The notes: a model not told the origin generated them from the sequence alone. A DNA stretch of 16,192 bases from Nitriliruptoraceae bacterium (GCA_007120565.1 SKNK01000161.1:1-16192); one strand, 5' to 3'. Counted from the stretch's first letter, positions 7,780 to 15,259 are shown. Translations and numbers: made by a program.

Positions 7780-8765
7780 CACTCGAACTCCTCGTCGTCG
7801 CGGATCAACCAGAGGTAGAGCGCAGTGATCACCGCCAGGATCACGAACATCGCCACCGCGAGCGCGGCAGCGAGGCCGAAGTCGTGCTGGGTGAACGCCT
7901 CACGCCAGGTCGTGATGGCGAGCACCTCGGTCGCCCGCGCGGGGCCACCACGGGTCATCACGTACACCTGGTCGAAGATCTTGAAGTTCCAGATGGTCGA
8001 GATGACGACCAGCACCAGGATCAACGGCTTCAGGATGGGCATGATGATCAACCGCACCGTCTGCCAGGGCCCGGCACCGTCGATCTTGGCGGCCTCGAGG
8101 ACCTCCCCGCTGACCGACTTGAGACCTGCGAGCAGGCACAGGGCGACGAAGGGGAAGCCCTGCCAGACGACGACCATGCCGATGGCGAAGAAGGCCGTGT
8201 ACCTGTTGTTGAACCACGGGAACCCGTCGAAGCCGACCATACCGATCGATGCCAACGCCCAGTTGATGATCCCGTACTGGTCGTGGAACATCCACTGCCA
8301 CACGATCGAACCGGCGACCGCCGGCACCGCCCAAGGCAGCATGACGAGCACCCCGAGCATGGTGTGGCCCCGGAGCCTGGTGTTGAGCAACAACGCCACC
8401 GACATGCCGAGCACCATGGTGGCCAGGACACAGGCGATGCCGAAGATGGCCGTCTGCAGGAAGACGACCCGCAGGTGCGAGTCGGTGGCGATGTTGACGA
8501 AGTTCTCGAGCCCGATGAACTCGTACTCGCCGGTCATCAGGCTGCGCAGGTCGGCTGAGGTGAACGACATCCGGAAGGTCTGCAGGACCGGCCAGACCGT
8601 CAGGCCGAAGATGAACAGCGCTGAGGGCGCGAGGAAGAGCCCGGGCAACAGCTGGTTGTCGAATCGCTGGCGCCAGGAGCGTCCCCCACCGCCGGACGGC
8701 CGGCGTCGCCCCGGGGCGGTGCCGGCCGTCGGGGCGCGGGAAGCACTGCGCTGCAGGTCGGTCAC
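7779..8765 (-). CDS. Carbohydrate ABC transporter permease, MalF/UgpA type
   Basis: A 328-residue membrane permease of the CUT1 MalF/DasB-like group. After a Gly/Arg-rich tail come LLPGLFLAPSALFIFGLTVWPV as the first segment and then five more hydrophobic segments. The EAA motif is EVLEAAKIDGAGPWQTVRLI (about 221-240), followed by MPILKP. The C-terminus is acidic (RDDEEFE). I prefer GTG 8765 because GAGG lies 6 bases upstream. ATG 8792 is in frame with a weak ribosome site and would add nine residues. It is separated from the lipoprotein gene by a strong hairpin and coupled to the second permease by overlap. No ATPase gene is present in the window, so a shared MsiK-like ATPase encoded elsewhere would be needed. 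Confidence 0.92.
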   Translation of the reverse strand: MTDLQRSASRAPTAGTAPGRRRPSGGGGRSWRQRFDNQLLPGLFLAPSALFIFGLTVWPVLQTFRMSFTSADLRSLMTGEYEFIGLENFVNIATDSHLRVVFLQTAIFGIACVLATMVLGMSVALLLNTRLRGHTMLGVLVMLPWAVPAVAGSIVWQWMFHDQYGIINWALASIGMVGFDGFPWFNNRYTAFFAIGMVVVWQGFPFVALCLLAGLKSVSGEVLEAAKIDGAGPWQTVRLIIMPILKPLILVLVVISTIWNFKIFDQVYVMTRGGPARATEVLAITTWREAFTQHDFGLAAALAVAMFVILAVITALYLWLIRDDEEFE

Positions 8766-8841
8766 TGCTGACCTCACGGTCCTCGTGCACATCTCGTGGT
8801 CATGGCCCGGATGTCCTCACCCGGTCAGAGGAAGCACGCAG

Positions 8842-8885
8842 GGCGGGCGGAGGCACACGCGCCGTAGCGCCGCGCTCCGCCCGCC
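8842..8885 (-). other. Strong intercistronic stem-loop between binding-protein and permease genes
   Basis: Eleven perfectly paired bases, GGCGGGCGGAG (8842-8852) with CTCCGCCCGCC (8875-8885), enclose a 22-base loop that contains an inner GCGC/GCGC pairing. It begins 6 bases after the lipoprotein stop codon and has no T-run. Such hairpins are known to protect the binding-protein message and lower downstream permease expression. I infer that role here. A partial terminator is the alternative. Confidence 0.6.
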
Positions 8886-8891
8886 GCGCCG

Positions 8892-10160
8892 TCAGTCCGC
8901 GAAGCCCTCGTTCATGCGCTCCGCGACACGGTCCAGCACCTCCTGGGCATCACTGCCCTGCATGATCTCCTGGATCGCGTTGACGAACAGCTCCTCACCC
9001 TCGAAGCCACCCCACGCCGGGTGTGGCGGGTAGGTACGCGCCTCGGTCAACGCATCGGCGAGGGCCTGCTGGTTGTCGTCGAGGTCCATCGCCTCGATGC
9101 CGTCGATGGTCCCGGGGAAGAAACCGAGTGCCTCGGCGAACTCGCTGACGCGCTCGGCTTCGAGCAGGAACTCGGCGAAGGCCTGTGCGGTCTGCGGCGC
9201 CTCCGAGTCCTCGAAGACCACGAGGTGGCTCCCGCCCGCGAAGGGCGAGTTGTCGCCCCCCGGACCTTCGGGGTTGGGCGCAACGCCGATGTTGCCTTCG
9301 AGATCGGGGTTCTCGGCTTCGCTGATGCTGATGTCGATGCCGAGCCCGATCAGCATCGCCGCCTCATCGTTGAAGAATGCTGCGCGCGCGTCACCAGCGT
9401 TCCAGTTCAGTGCGCCCGAGGGAGCGAACTCGTGGTCACGCAGCAGCGACGCGTAGAAGTCGAAGGCCTCGACGCCCTCAGCTTCGTTGATGCGCGCCTC
9501 CCACTGACCTGGCTCGACCTCCTCGGCGATCTCGCCACCGGCGTGCCACACCATCGGCAGGTACTGGTGGACGCTGGTGTTGAGGGCGAAGGGGAACAGG
9601 TCGGTCTCGTTCTGGATGGTCTCGCCGACCTCCATGAACTCGTCCCAGGTCGCAGGTGGCTCGATGCCAAGGTCGTCGAACACGTCGCTCCGGTAGATCA
9701 ACGTGCGGGCGCCGGCGTACCAGGGCAAGCCGAGGGCCTCCCCCTCGAGCCGACCGCTTTCGACGACCGCCTCGACGTAGTCGTCGTCGGCGATCGGCTC
9801 CTCCTGCGAGCGGAACACGCCCAGGTCGCCGAACTCGGCCGTCCACGTCGTACCCATCTCCGCCACGTCCGGGGTCTCGCCCGCGGCGATGGCCGTCGTG
9901 AACTGGTCGTGTGCTTGGGCCCAGGGCACGAACTGGAGGTTGACCGTCGCCCCCGTCTCCTCCTCGAACTCCTCGGTATAGCCCTCGAGGAGCTGCTCGA
10001 TCTCGTCCGACCCCGGCTGCATGATCCAGACGGTGATCTCGTCACCTTCCTGGGCTTCGGCCGTGGCCTCCTCGCCGTTGCCGTTGCCGTTGCAAGCCAC
10101 CACCAGCGCCATCACGGCGAGCAGGGCCAGAGGGGTCGTCATACGTTGCCGTTTTCTCAT
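8892..10160 (-). CDS. Extracellular solute-binding lipoprotein of a sugar ABC importer (family 1)
   Basis: A 422-residue binding protein of the MalE/NgcE/DasA-like family. A short basic N-terminus and hydrophobic stretch end in the lipobox VVAC, so Cys23 would be lipidated and the protein tethered outside the membrane. The linker is Gly/Asn/Glu-rich. The mature part shows family features: TVWIMQPGSDEIEQLLEGY, a PDVAEMGTTW segment, the ARTLIYRSDVFDDLGIEPP block and, late in the protein, GGSHLVVFEDS. It is strikingly acidic. ATG 10160 is chosen because AGGAG lies 7 bases upstream. An in-frame start at 10202 would put a charged tail before the signal peptide. The gene starts 73 bases after the regulator gene on the same strand, with no operator seen between them. 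Cargo is probably GlcNAc/MurNAc saccharides, inferred from context. Confidence 0.93.
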   Translation of the reverse strand: MRKRQRMTTPLALLAVMALVVACNGNGNGEEATAEAQEGDEITVWIMQPGSDEIEQLLEGYTEEFEEETGATVNLQFVPWAQAHDQFTTAIAAGETPDVAEMGTTWTAEFGDLGVFRSQEEPIADDDYVEAVVESGRLEGEALGLPWYAGARTLIYRSDVFDDLGIEPPATWDEFMEVGETIQNETDLFPFALNTSVHQYLPMVWHAGGEIAEEVEPGQWEARINEAEGVEAFDFYASLLRDHEFAPSGALNWNAGDARAAFFNDEAAMLIGLGIDISISEAENPDLEGNIGVAPNPEGPGGDNSPFAGGSHLVVFEDSEAPQTAQAFAEFLLEAERVSEFAEALGFFPGTIDGIEAMDLDDNQQALADALTEARTYPPHPAWGGFEGEELFVNAIQEIMQGSDAQEVLDRVAERMNEGFAD

Positions 10161-10167
10161 CTCATCA

Positions 10168-10172
10168 CTCCT
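10168..10172 (-). promoter_or_regulatory. Ribosome binding site deciding the lipoprotein start
   Basis: AGGAG on the minus strand, 7 bases before ATG 10160. It fixes the start directly ahead of the signal peptide and excludes the longer in-frame form from 10202. Confidence 0.65.
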
Positions 10173-10233
10173 GGTCCTGCGGTCCCGGTCGGGTTCTGTC
10201 ACTCTCGTGGGCTTACCGTGCGTCTTCTGTCGG

Positions 10234-11001
10234 TCATCGCTTCGTTCGCGGCGTCATGGAGCGAGAGGGGTGCAGATCAGCCACCAGCTGGTAGCGGTCG
10301 CCCCGGTAGACCGAGCGCACGAACTCCACGGCGGCCCCGTCGGTCTGCCGTGACGTGCGCTCGAACAGGAAGGCCGGCGTGTGCAGCGGCACCCCAAGCA
10401 GCTCCGACTCGGTCTCGTCGGTCACCGTCGGCTCGATCGTCTGGCGGCCGGAGCCGAGCACGATCCCGTATCGCGACTCGAGCAGCTCGTACAGTGATGC
10501 GTTGACCAGATCGTCGGCGGTCAGGTCGGGCACGATCTCAAGCGGCAGGTTCAGCGTCTCGATCGCCATCGGTTGCTCGTCTGCGAGCCGGAGGCGCGTC
10601 GCCTCGAACACCTTGGCCGAGGGCGAGATCTCGAGCCGCCACGCGAGCTGTGCTCCGGCGGGCCGGCGCCTCACCGACAGGGTCCGGCTTCCAGGCACGT
10701 AGCCGCGTCGACGCATGTCCTCGGAGAAGCTGGTCATCGTGAGTGGCTGCGCGATCTTGGGCCGGCTCACGAAGGTGCCCCGACCGTGCTGGCGGTCGAG
10801 GTGCCCCTCGCGGACGAGTTCGTCGATGGCGCGCCGCACGGTCATCCTCGACACCTCGAAACGAGCGCAGAGCTCCCGCTCAGGTGGGATGGCTGCGCCG
10901 GGCTCGAGGTCCTCGATCAGCTCGATGACCTTCGCGCCGACTGCGTCGTACTTCCGTATCACCTGCGGTCGGCTCCCGTTCGGTTCGGTCGGCCGATGCA
11001 C
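10234..11001 (-). CDS. GntR-family (HutC/UTRA) transcriptional regulator, DasR/NagR-like
   Basis: A 255-residue repressor-type regulator. Residues about 15-80 are the GntR winged helix (PPERELCARFEVSRMTVRRA at 39-58, then GRGTFVSRPKIAQPL at 73-87). Residues about 90-245 form the UTRA ligand domain. Blocks such as TSFSEDMRRRG, LRLADEQPMAIETLNLP and VEFVRSVYRGDRYQLVA closely resemble Streptomyces DasR, which senses glucosamine-6-P and related phosphosugars. Four DasR-type operators lie in the window's intergenic regions, one (11040-11055) right before this gene, so autoregulation is likely. Regulation of murQ/anmK by this type, not by MurR/RpiR, is notable. The start is GTG 11001 with a distant GAGGG. 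GTG 10962, which would remove 13 unconserved residues, is an alternative. Confidence 0.93.
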   Translation of the reverse strand: MHRPTEPNGSRPQVIRKYDAVGAKVIELIEDLEPGAAIPPERELCARFEVSRMTVRRAIDELVREGHLDRQHGRGTFVSRPKIAQPLTMTSFSEDMRRRGYVPGSRTLSVRRRPAGAQLAWRLEISPSAKVFEATRLRLADEQPMAIETLNLPLEIVPDLTADDLVNASLYELLESRYGIVLGSGRQTIEPTVTDETESELLGVPLHTPAFLFERTSRQTDGAAVEFVRSVYRGDRYQLVADLHPSRSMTPRTKR

Positions 11002-11039
11002 TCCGGCTGGCCACTCCCTCGCTTGACCTCAGGAAGCCT

Positions 11040-11055
11040 ACACGTCTAGACCACT
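11040..11055. promoter_or_regulatory. DasR/NagR-type operator (site C) before the regulator gene
   Basis: ACACGTCTAGACCACT has the perfect symmetrical core GTCTAGAC and an intact right half (GACCACT), but a degraded left outer part. It lies 38 bases before the regulator start codon, in the 109-base gap after nagZ. This position suits autoregulation and control of the transporter genes downstream. Confidence 0.7.
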
Positions 11056-11110
11056 CATGCAAGCGCGCTGAGACTCCTCATGCGATGGGTTACCCACGAG
11101 AGGCTCCCGA

Positions 11111-12685
11111 TCACCCCTCGCCGGTGAGTAACTCGGCCACGGCATCGATGGTGGCCGGGTCCGTTCCGGGCCCGTGGATTCGACAGGCCGCCCAGTCAGC
11201 CTCGGCCCGATCTCCGCCGGTATCGATGAGCACTACATCGTCACGTCCGGCGACGAACGGTGCGAGAAGACGTTCCTGACCCCCGGCGTCGAGCTCGGGC
11301 ACCCGCCGGACGAGGACGAGCCGGCAGTCTCCCAGCGCACCCGATAGGGCCTCGGCCGGAACTCCCACTGCCGTCGACGTCGCCTCATCGTCGCTAGCGA
11401 GGCCGGCGGCAGCCAGGCGGGCGGCACCGACGTCGTGCCACGCGAACTCGACCAGCGTCACCGCACGACCGCGGGACCTGAGGGCGGCCGCGAGGTCACC
11501 CGCGCCCGAGCCCGAAGCCCCAGCGACCACGACGGCACCCGTGGCCGACAGGAGATCGCGACGCCCGTGGACGCTGATCGAGCACCGGGCAAGGCGCTGC
11601 GCCAGAGCACGATGCTCCGGCGCGCCGACGACGACTCCACGCGCCCGATCGTCTTCGACCCACCCATGTCCGCGCAGTGGCCACGCCCGCTCGGCGGCCT
11701 CGGCGAGCCGCTCTTCGGACAGGCGGCCGTCGCGTACGGCGCCGGCGATCGCTGCGACCGCACGCGGCAGGTCGGGTGGGGTCAGCAGCACGTCCACGCC
11801 CGCCTGCAGCGCAGCGAGCGCGACCTGCCCCTCTTCACGGCCCTTCCTGATCCCCGCCATGGCCAGCGAATCAGTGACGGTTGCCCCCTTGAACCCGAGT
11901 TCGTCGCGGAGCAAGGAGCCCAGGATGCGTGAGGACAGCGTCGCCGGGTGATCGGCGTCGAGCGGACGCACCAGCAGATGCCCGGGCATGATCCCGGCGG
12001 GGGGTTGAACGGCGAGCAGGCGCCGGAAGGCCTCGACGTGCGCCGTCACGTCCTCGTCGAGACCCACGACGGGAAGGTCGAGGTGGGAGTCCACGCCCGT
12101 GGCGCCGTGCCCGGGGAAGTGCTTGGCCACGGCCGCGACCCCTCCCTCCGACAAGCCGCGAACGGCGAGGGCAGCCTGGTGCACCACGGTCTCGACGTCG
12201 CCGCCGAAGGAACGATCGCCGAGGACCGGGTTGCCCGGATGGGCGAGGTCTACGACTGGCGCCAGGTCGACGGTCACCCCCAGAGCAGCGAGTTCGCGCC
12301 CCGTCGCTCGCCAGCGACCCAGTGACAACGCGTCGTCGCCCACGACCGCAACCGCCCGCGCGCTGGGGAACGCGGTGGCGGGTGGGGCGAGGCGGGAGAC
12401 CCGACCTCCCTCCTCGTCGATCGCCACCCCGAGGGGGTAGCCAAGCTCGGCGGCCACCGCACGCAGCTGCGCGGTCAACCTCGCGACCTGTTCGGGGTGC
12501 TGAGTGTTGTCCGCCCAGGAGAACAGCACCACACCCCCAGGGCGGAAGCGCCGGATCACCTCCGCCGGCGTCGACACCCCGAAGTCGCGACGGTTCCGTT
12601 CGTGCGGCATCTCGGCATCGCTGCCATGCACCGTCACCCAGCACAGCTGCGCCGCCTGGAACTCGAGGTCGTCCGTGATATCCAC
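11111..12685 (-). CDS. nagZ: Cytoplasmic GH3 beta-N-acetylglucosaminidase NagZ with C-terminal extra domain
   Basis: NagZ cleaves GlcNAc from MurNAc or anhydro-MurNAc in imported wall fragments. In the 524-residue protein the GH3 barrel (1-340) shows AIDEEGGRVSRL (88-99), LAPVVDL (141-147), KHFPGHG (188-194), the Asp199-x-His201 dyad that acts as acid/base in NagZ enzymes, MPGHL (233-237) and the nucleophile Asp272 in TVTDSLAMAGI. Residues 350-524 form a second alpha/beta domain, as in two-domain Gram-positive NagZ proteins such as that of Bacillus, which however is exported. Here no signal peptide is visible, so the enzyme should act inside the cell. The GTG start at 12685 has a poor ribosome site, and no better start lies nearby. 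It is divergent from nagA and upstream of the regulator gene. Confidence in the family is high. Confidence 0.93.
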   Translation of the reverse strand: MDITDDLEFQAAQLCWVTVHGSDAEMPHERNRRDFGVSTPAEVIRRFRPGGVVLFSWADNTQHPEQVARLTAQLRAVAAELGYPLGVAIDEEGGRVSRLAPPATAFPSARAVAVVGDDALSLGRWRATGRELAALGVTVDLAPVVDLAHPGNPVLGDRSFGGDVETVVHQAALAVRGLSEGGVAAVAKHFPGHGATGVDSHLDLPVVGLDEDVTAHVEAFRRLLAVQPPAGIMPGHLLVRPLDADHPATLSSRILGSLLRDELGFKGATVTDSLAMAGIRKGREEGQVALAALQAGVDVLLTPPDLPRAVAAIAGAVRDGRLSEERLAEAAERAWPLRGHGWVEDDRARGVVVGAPEHRALAQRLARCSISVHGRRDLLSATGAVVVAGASGSGAGDLAAALRSRGRAVTLVEFAWHDVGAARLAAAGLASDDEATSTAVGVPAEALSGALGDCRLVLVRRVPELDAGGQERLLAPFVAGRDDVVLIDTGGDRAEADWAACRIHGPGTDPATIDAVAELLTGEG

Positions 12686-12747
12686 GATGGTCAGACTAGC
12701 GACGTTGACGGCGTGGGCACGGTGCGCCTAGCGTCCAAGATCGTCAC

Positions 12748-12763
12748 AGTGGTCCAAACCACC
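12748..12763. promoter_or_regulatory. DasR/NagR-type operator (site D) in the nagZ/nagA divergent region
   Basis: AGTGGTCCAAACCACC keeps the outer half-sites GTGGTC and ACCAC of the dre palindrome. It lies 62 bases upstream of the nagZ start and about 240 bases before the nagA start, so one site could control both directions. A degenerate TGGTCAGAC at 12688-12696 might be a weak second half-site. Confidence 0.72.
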
Positions 12764-13003
12764 GACGCAGCAGGAGATGTCCGTCATCCCCTTCGGAGCC
12801 GCCCGCGCCCTGGTCCCTGGAGGTCGAGCCAGGGCACAGCGAGGTGGCCAGCCCGGCCGGGCGACGACCAGTTGCAACTCCCACCCAGGCCTCTCCCTCA
12901 CGGAAGCGTGCTGCCGCGATCATCCCATGCCAAAGGACCTCGCCGTGGACCCCCCCGCCGCCGAACGCGTCTCGGGCCACCCGTTCCCCTGGGAGGCACG
13001 AAC
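12764..13003 (+). other. Long structured 5' region of nagA with a possible short ORF
   Basis: This 240-base stretch has no recognised gene. It contains GCCCTGG (12807-12813) able to pair with CCAGGGC (12829-12835), a second left arm CCCTGG (12815-12820) competing for the same partner, and a perfect 12-base palindrome GCCCGGCCGGGC (12851-12862). A 76-codon frame from ATG 12777 (or 25 codons from ATG 12927) ends at 13007, overlapping the nagA start by 4 bases. Its product matches nothing I know, so I treat it as an unproven leader ORF. Confidence 0.3.
12991..12996 (+). promoter_or_regulatory. Ribosome binding site deciding the nagA start
   Basis: GGGAGG lies 7 bases before GTG 13004. The frame is open far upstream, but only this start has a strong site and begins directly with the conserved NagA N-terminal strand. 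Confidence 0.75.
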
Positions 13004-14095
13004 GTGAGGATCGGGGTCGCACGGGCGTTGGTGGACGGCGAACTCATCGACGGCGACGTCGAGGTGGTGGACGGACGCATCGTCGCCGTCGGACTGGATG
13101 GCAAGGGTGAGGGGATCGCCGCGCCCGGCTTCGTCGACCTACAGGTCAACGGGTTCGCCGGCGTCGACCTCGTCACTGCGGACCGGGACGCCTACGCCCG
13201 CGCCGGCGCGGCCATGGCGGCCACGGGTGTGGTCGCCTACCAGCCGACCTTCATCACCGGCGACCCGGACGCCGTGCTGCGAGCGCTGGACGGGCTCGCA
13301 GCCCTGCTCGAGGATGCGCCACCCGGTCCGCGGATCCTGGGAGCGCACCTCGAGGGTCCGTTCCTCTCGGCGAAGCGGGCCGGCACGCATCCGCCCGAGT
13401 GGCTCCTCGACCCCGATCTCGACCTCCTCGATCGTTACCTCGCCGCTGGCCCGGTCCGGGAGGTGACCCTCGCCCCGGAACTCCCGGGCGCCCTCGACCT
13501 CGTGGAGAAGCTCACCGCCGCCGGGGTGCTCGTGGCGTGCGGGCACACCGACGCCGACACGGTCGCTGCGCGCGAGGCGTTCGACCAGGGAGCCCGTAGT
13601 GTCACGCATCTGTTCAACGCGATGCGGCCGATGCGCCACCGAGAGCCGGGGATGGTGGGGGTTGCGCTGACCCGCGCCGACGTGGCCGTGCCGATCATCG
13701 TCGACGGGGTCCACCTCGCCGACGAGACCGTCCGGCTGGTGTTCGCAGCAGCCAAGGATCGCGCGATCCTGGTGACGGACGCGACCGCCGCGGCGGGGAT
13801 GCCGGACGGCGGGTTCGATCTCGGAGAAGTACGACTGACCAAGTATGGAGCGGAGGTGCGTCGGGCCGACGGCACGCTCGCCGGTAGCGCGCTCACCATG
13901 GACGCTGCGGTGCGCAACGTCGTCGACCTGGGGATCGACCTCCCTGCTGCACTGACCGCTGCCAGCATCACCCCGGCGGCGCTGCTCGGCGAGCCAGCCG
14001 ACGGCCTCCGGCCGGGTGCCGCGGCAGACATGGTCGTCCTCGACGAGGACCTCGGGGTGTCCCGCGTACTGCGGGACGGGGAGGTGCTCGCGTGA
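13004..14095 (+). CDS. nagA: N-acetylglucosamine-6-phosphate deacetylase NagA
   Basis: NagA removes acetate from GlcNAc-6-P to give glucosamine-6-P, the step after MurQ and the amino-sugar kinase. The 363-residue protein (E. coli 382) is a cytoplasmic amidohydrolase. It shows PGFVDLQVNGFAGVDL (41-56), where Gln-x-Asn replaces the His-x-His of other amidohydrolases, as is normal in NagA. The metal ligands are Glu117 in HLEGPF, His181 in CGHTDAD and His202 in THLFNAM, with catalytic Asp259 in VTDATAAAG. DGVHL (234-238) contributes a substrate histidine. GTG 13004 has GGGAGG 7 bases upstream. The stop codon overlaps the next start (GTGA), so nagA and the deaminase gene form a two-gene operon. 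Operator D in the divergent region implies control by the DasR-like regulator. Confidence 0.96.
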   Translation: MRIGVARALVDGELIDGDVEVVDGRIVAVGLDGKGEGIAAPGFVDLQVNGFAGVDLVTADRDAYARAGAAMAATGVVAYQPTFITGDPDAVLRALDGLAALLEDAPPGPRILGAHLEGPFLSAKRAGTHPPEWLLDPDLDLLDRYLAAGPVREVTLAPELPGALDLVEKLTAAGVLVACGHTDADTVAAREAFDQGARSVTHLFNAMRPMRHREPGMVGVALTRADVAVPIIVDGVHLADETVRLVFAAAKDRAILVTDATAAAGMPDGGFDLGEVRLTKYGAEVRRADGTLAGSALTMDAAVRNVVDLGIDLPAALTAASITPAALLGEPADGLRPGAAADMVVLDEDLGVSRVLRDGEVLA

Positions 14096-15135
14096 GCGGC
14101 CGACACCTGCGCGCCGAGATGGCGGCCCAGCCGGATGTCCTGCGATCCCTGGTCGCGAGACGGGACGAGATCGCCCGGACTGCGCGGGCTCTCGCCCCGG
14201 ATCCTCTGCGGGGGGTCGTACTCGTCGCGCGAGGGTCGTCGGACAACGCGGCGCTGCTGGCGCGCTACCTGCTCGAGGCCTACGTGGGGGTCCCAGTCAT
14301 GCTCGCGGCGCCGAGTCTGCAGACCCGCTACGGGGTCTGCCCAAGGCTCGACGGGTTCCTCGCCGTCGCGATCAGCCAGTCCGGCGCCACCCCGGAGATC
14401 GTCTCGACACTTCGGCTGCTTGCTCAAGGCGGCGCCGCCACGCTCGCGATCACCAACGTTGCCGGCTCCACGCTCGCCGAGGCGGCCGATGCCGCCGTGC
14501 TGCTCGAGGCGGGCGACGAGGTGGCGGTGCCGGCCACGAAGACCTTCACTGCCCAGGTCGTCGCGCTGAGCCTGCTCACCGAGGCACTCGCGCTCACTCC
14601 GCCCTGGCCCGATGATGGCTGGGACATCGCCCTCGCGGCGGTTGACGCTGCGCTCGCCTCCCCCGAGAGCGTGGACCCGCTCGCAGCCCGACTGGCATCC
14701 GCCACCCACGTGGTGCCCATCGGGCGCGGGTTCCTCTATGCCGCCGCCCTGGAGATCGGGCTGAAGCTGGCTGAGACCACGGGCGTCGCGGTGTTCGGTA
14801 TCTCCCCCGCCGACCTCCAACACGGCCCGATCGCGACCATCAACGAGCGAACGCATGCGATCTGCCTGAACGCGCCCGGGCCGGTGGCCGATGACGTTGG
14901 CGACGTCGCCCGCGCCCTTCGCGAGCGGGGCGCGACCGTCGCGGCGATCGCCGAGGACCCGGCGCTGGTCGACGCGGCCGACCTGGTGGTTCCGATCCGC
15001 GCCGGAGTCCCCGAGGCACTCGTCGGCCTCGCCGGTGTGATCCGCGGCCAGCAGCTGGCACTCGCGACCGCGGAGGCGCGCGGCATCGACCCGGACACGC
15101 CCTTCTCGCTGTCGAAGGTGACACCCACCACGTGA
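14092..15135 (+). CDS. Double-SIS glucosamine-6-phosphate deaminase (NagB-II / GlmS isomerase-like)
   Basis: A 347-residue cytoplasmic protein with two SIS domains and no glutamine amidotransferase domain, as in NagB-II-type deaminases, which convert glucosamine-6-P to fructose-6-P and ammonia. The first SIS domain shows VARGSSDNA (45-53) and AISQSGATPE (93-102). VPATKTFTAQ (146-155) follows. The second has PIGRGFLYAAALEIGLKLAE (209-228) and ISPADLQHGPI (237-247). The C-terminus SLSKVTPTT resembles the conserved lysine tail of GlmS isomerases. The GTG start overlaps the nagA stop and is preceded by GGGGAGG. With no classical NagB in the window, this is the likely last step of the pathway. An AgaS-type isomerase acting on a related sugar phosphate is possible but less likely beside nagA. 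Confidence 0.9.
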   Translation: MSGRHLRAEMAAQPDVLRSLVARRDEIARTARALAPDPLRGVVLVARGSSDNAALLARYLLEAYVGVPVMLAAPSLQTRYGVCPRLDGFLAVAISQSGATPEIVSTLRLLAQGGAATLAITNVAGSTLAEAADAAVLLEAGDEVAVPATKTFTAQVVALSLLTEALALTPPWPDDGWDIALAAVDAALASPESVDPLAARLASATHVVPIGRGFLYAAALEIGLKLAETTGVAVFGISPADLQHGPIATINERTHAICLNAPGPVADDVGDVARALRERGATVAAIAEDPALVDAADLVVPIRAGVPEALVGLAGVIRGQQLALATAEARGIDPDTPFSLSKVTPTT

Positions 15136-15259
15136 TGTGCCCCCTACGTGATACGCGCTGGCGCTCGCCCGCGTGAGGTCGGCCACGAGCCGCATCGAGG
15201 GCGTTGCGCATCGGTCAGGAGCCCCAGTTCCGAGACTGCACGGATCGTGTCGTGGCGTG

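Noticed and set aside
5329..7818. An 829-codon plus-strand frame opposite the barrel-MurQ and permease genes
   Set aside because: Its translation is low-complexity (Arg, Gly, Asp, His-rich) with no known motif, while the minus strand carries clear conserved domains. It is a high-GC antisense shadow.
9021..10505. A 494-codon plus-strand frame opposite the binding protein and regulator genes
   Set aside because: It spans two unrelated genes on the other strand and shows no domain, so it is a shadow.
12497..13003. Upstream in-frame extension of nagA
   Set aside because: It crosses the nagZ coding region, operator D and low-complexity sequence, while GTG 13004 has a perfect ribosome site and begins with the conserved N-terminus.
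15129..15174. Two weak inverted repeats (CACGT/ACGTG and ACGCG/CGCGT) after the SIS gene
   Set aside because: Five-base stems with 12-base loops and no T-run are expected by chance at this GC content.
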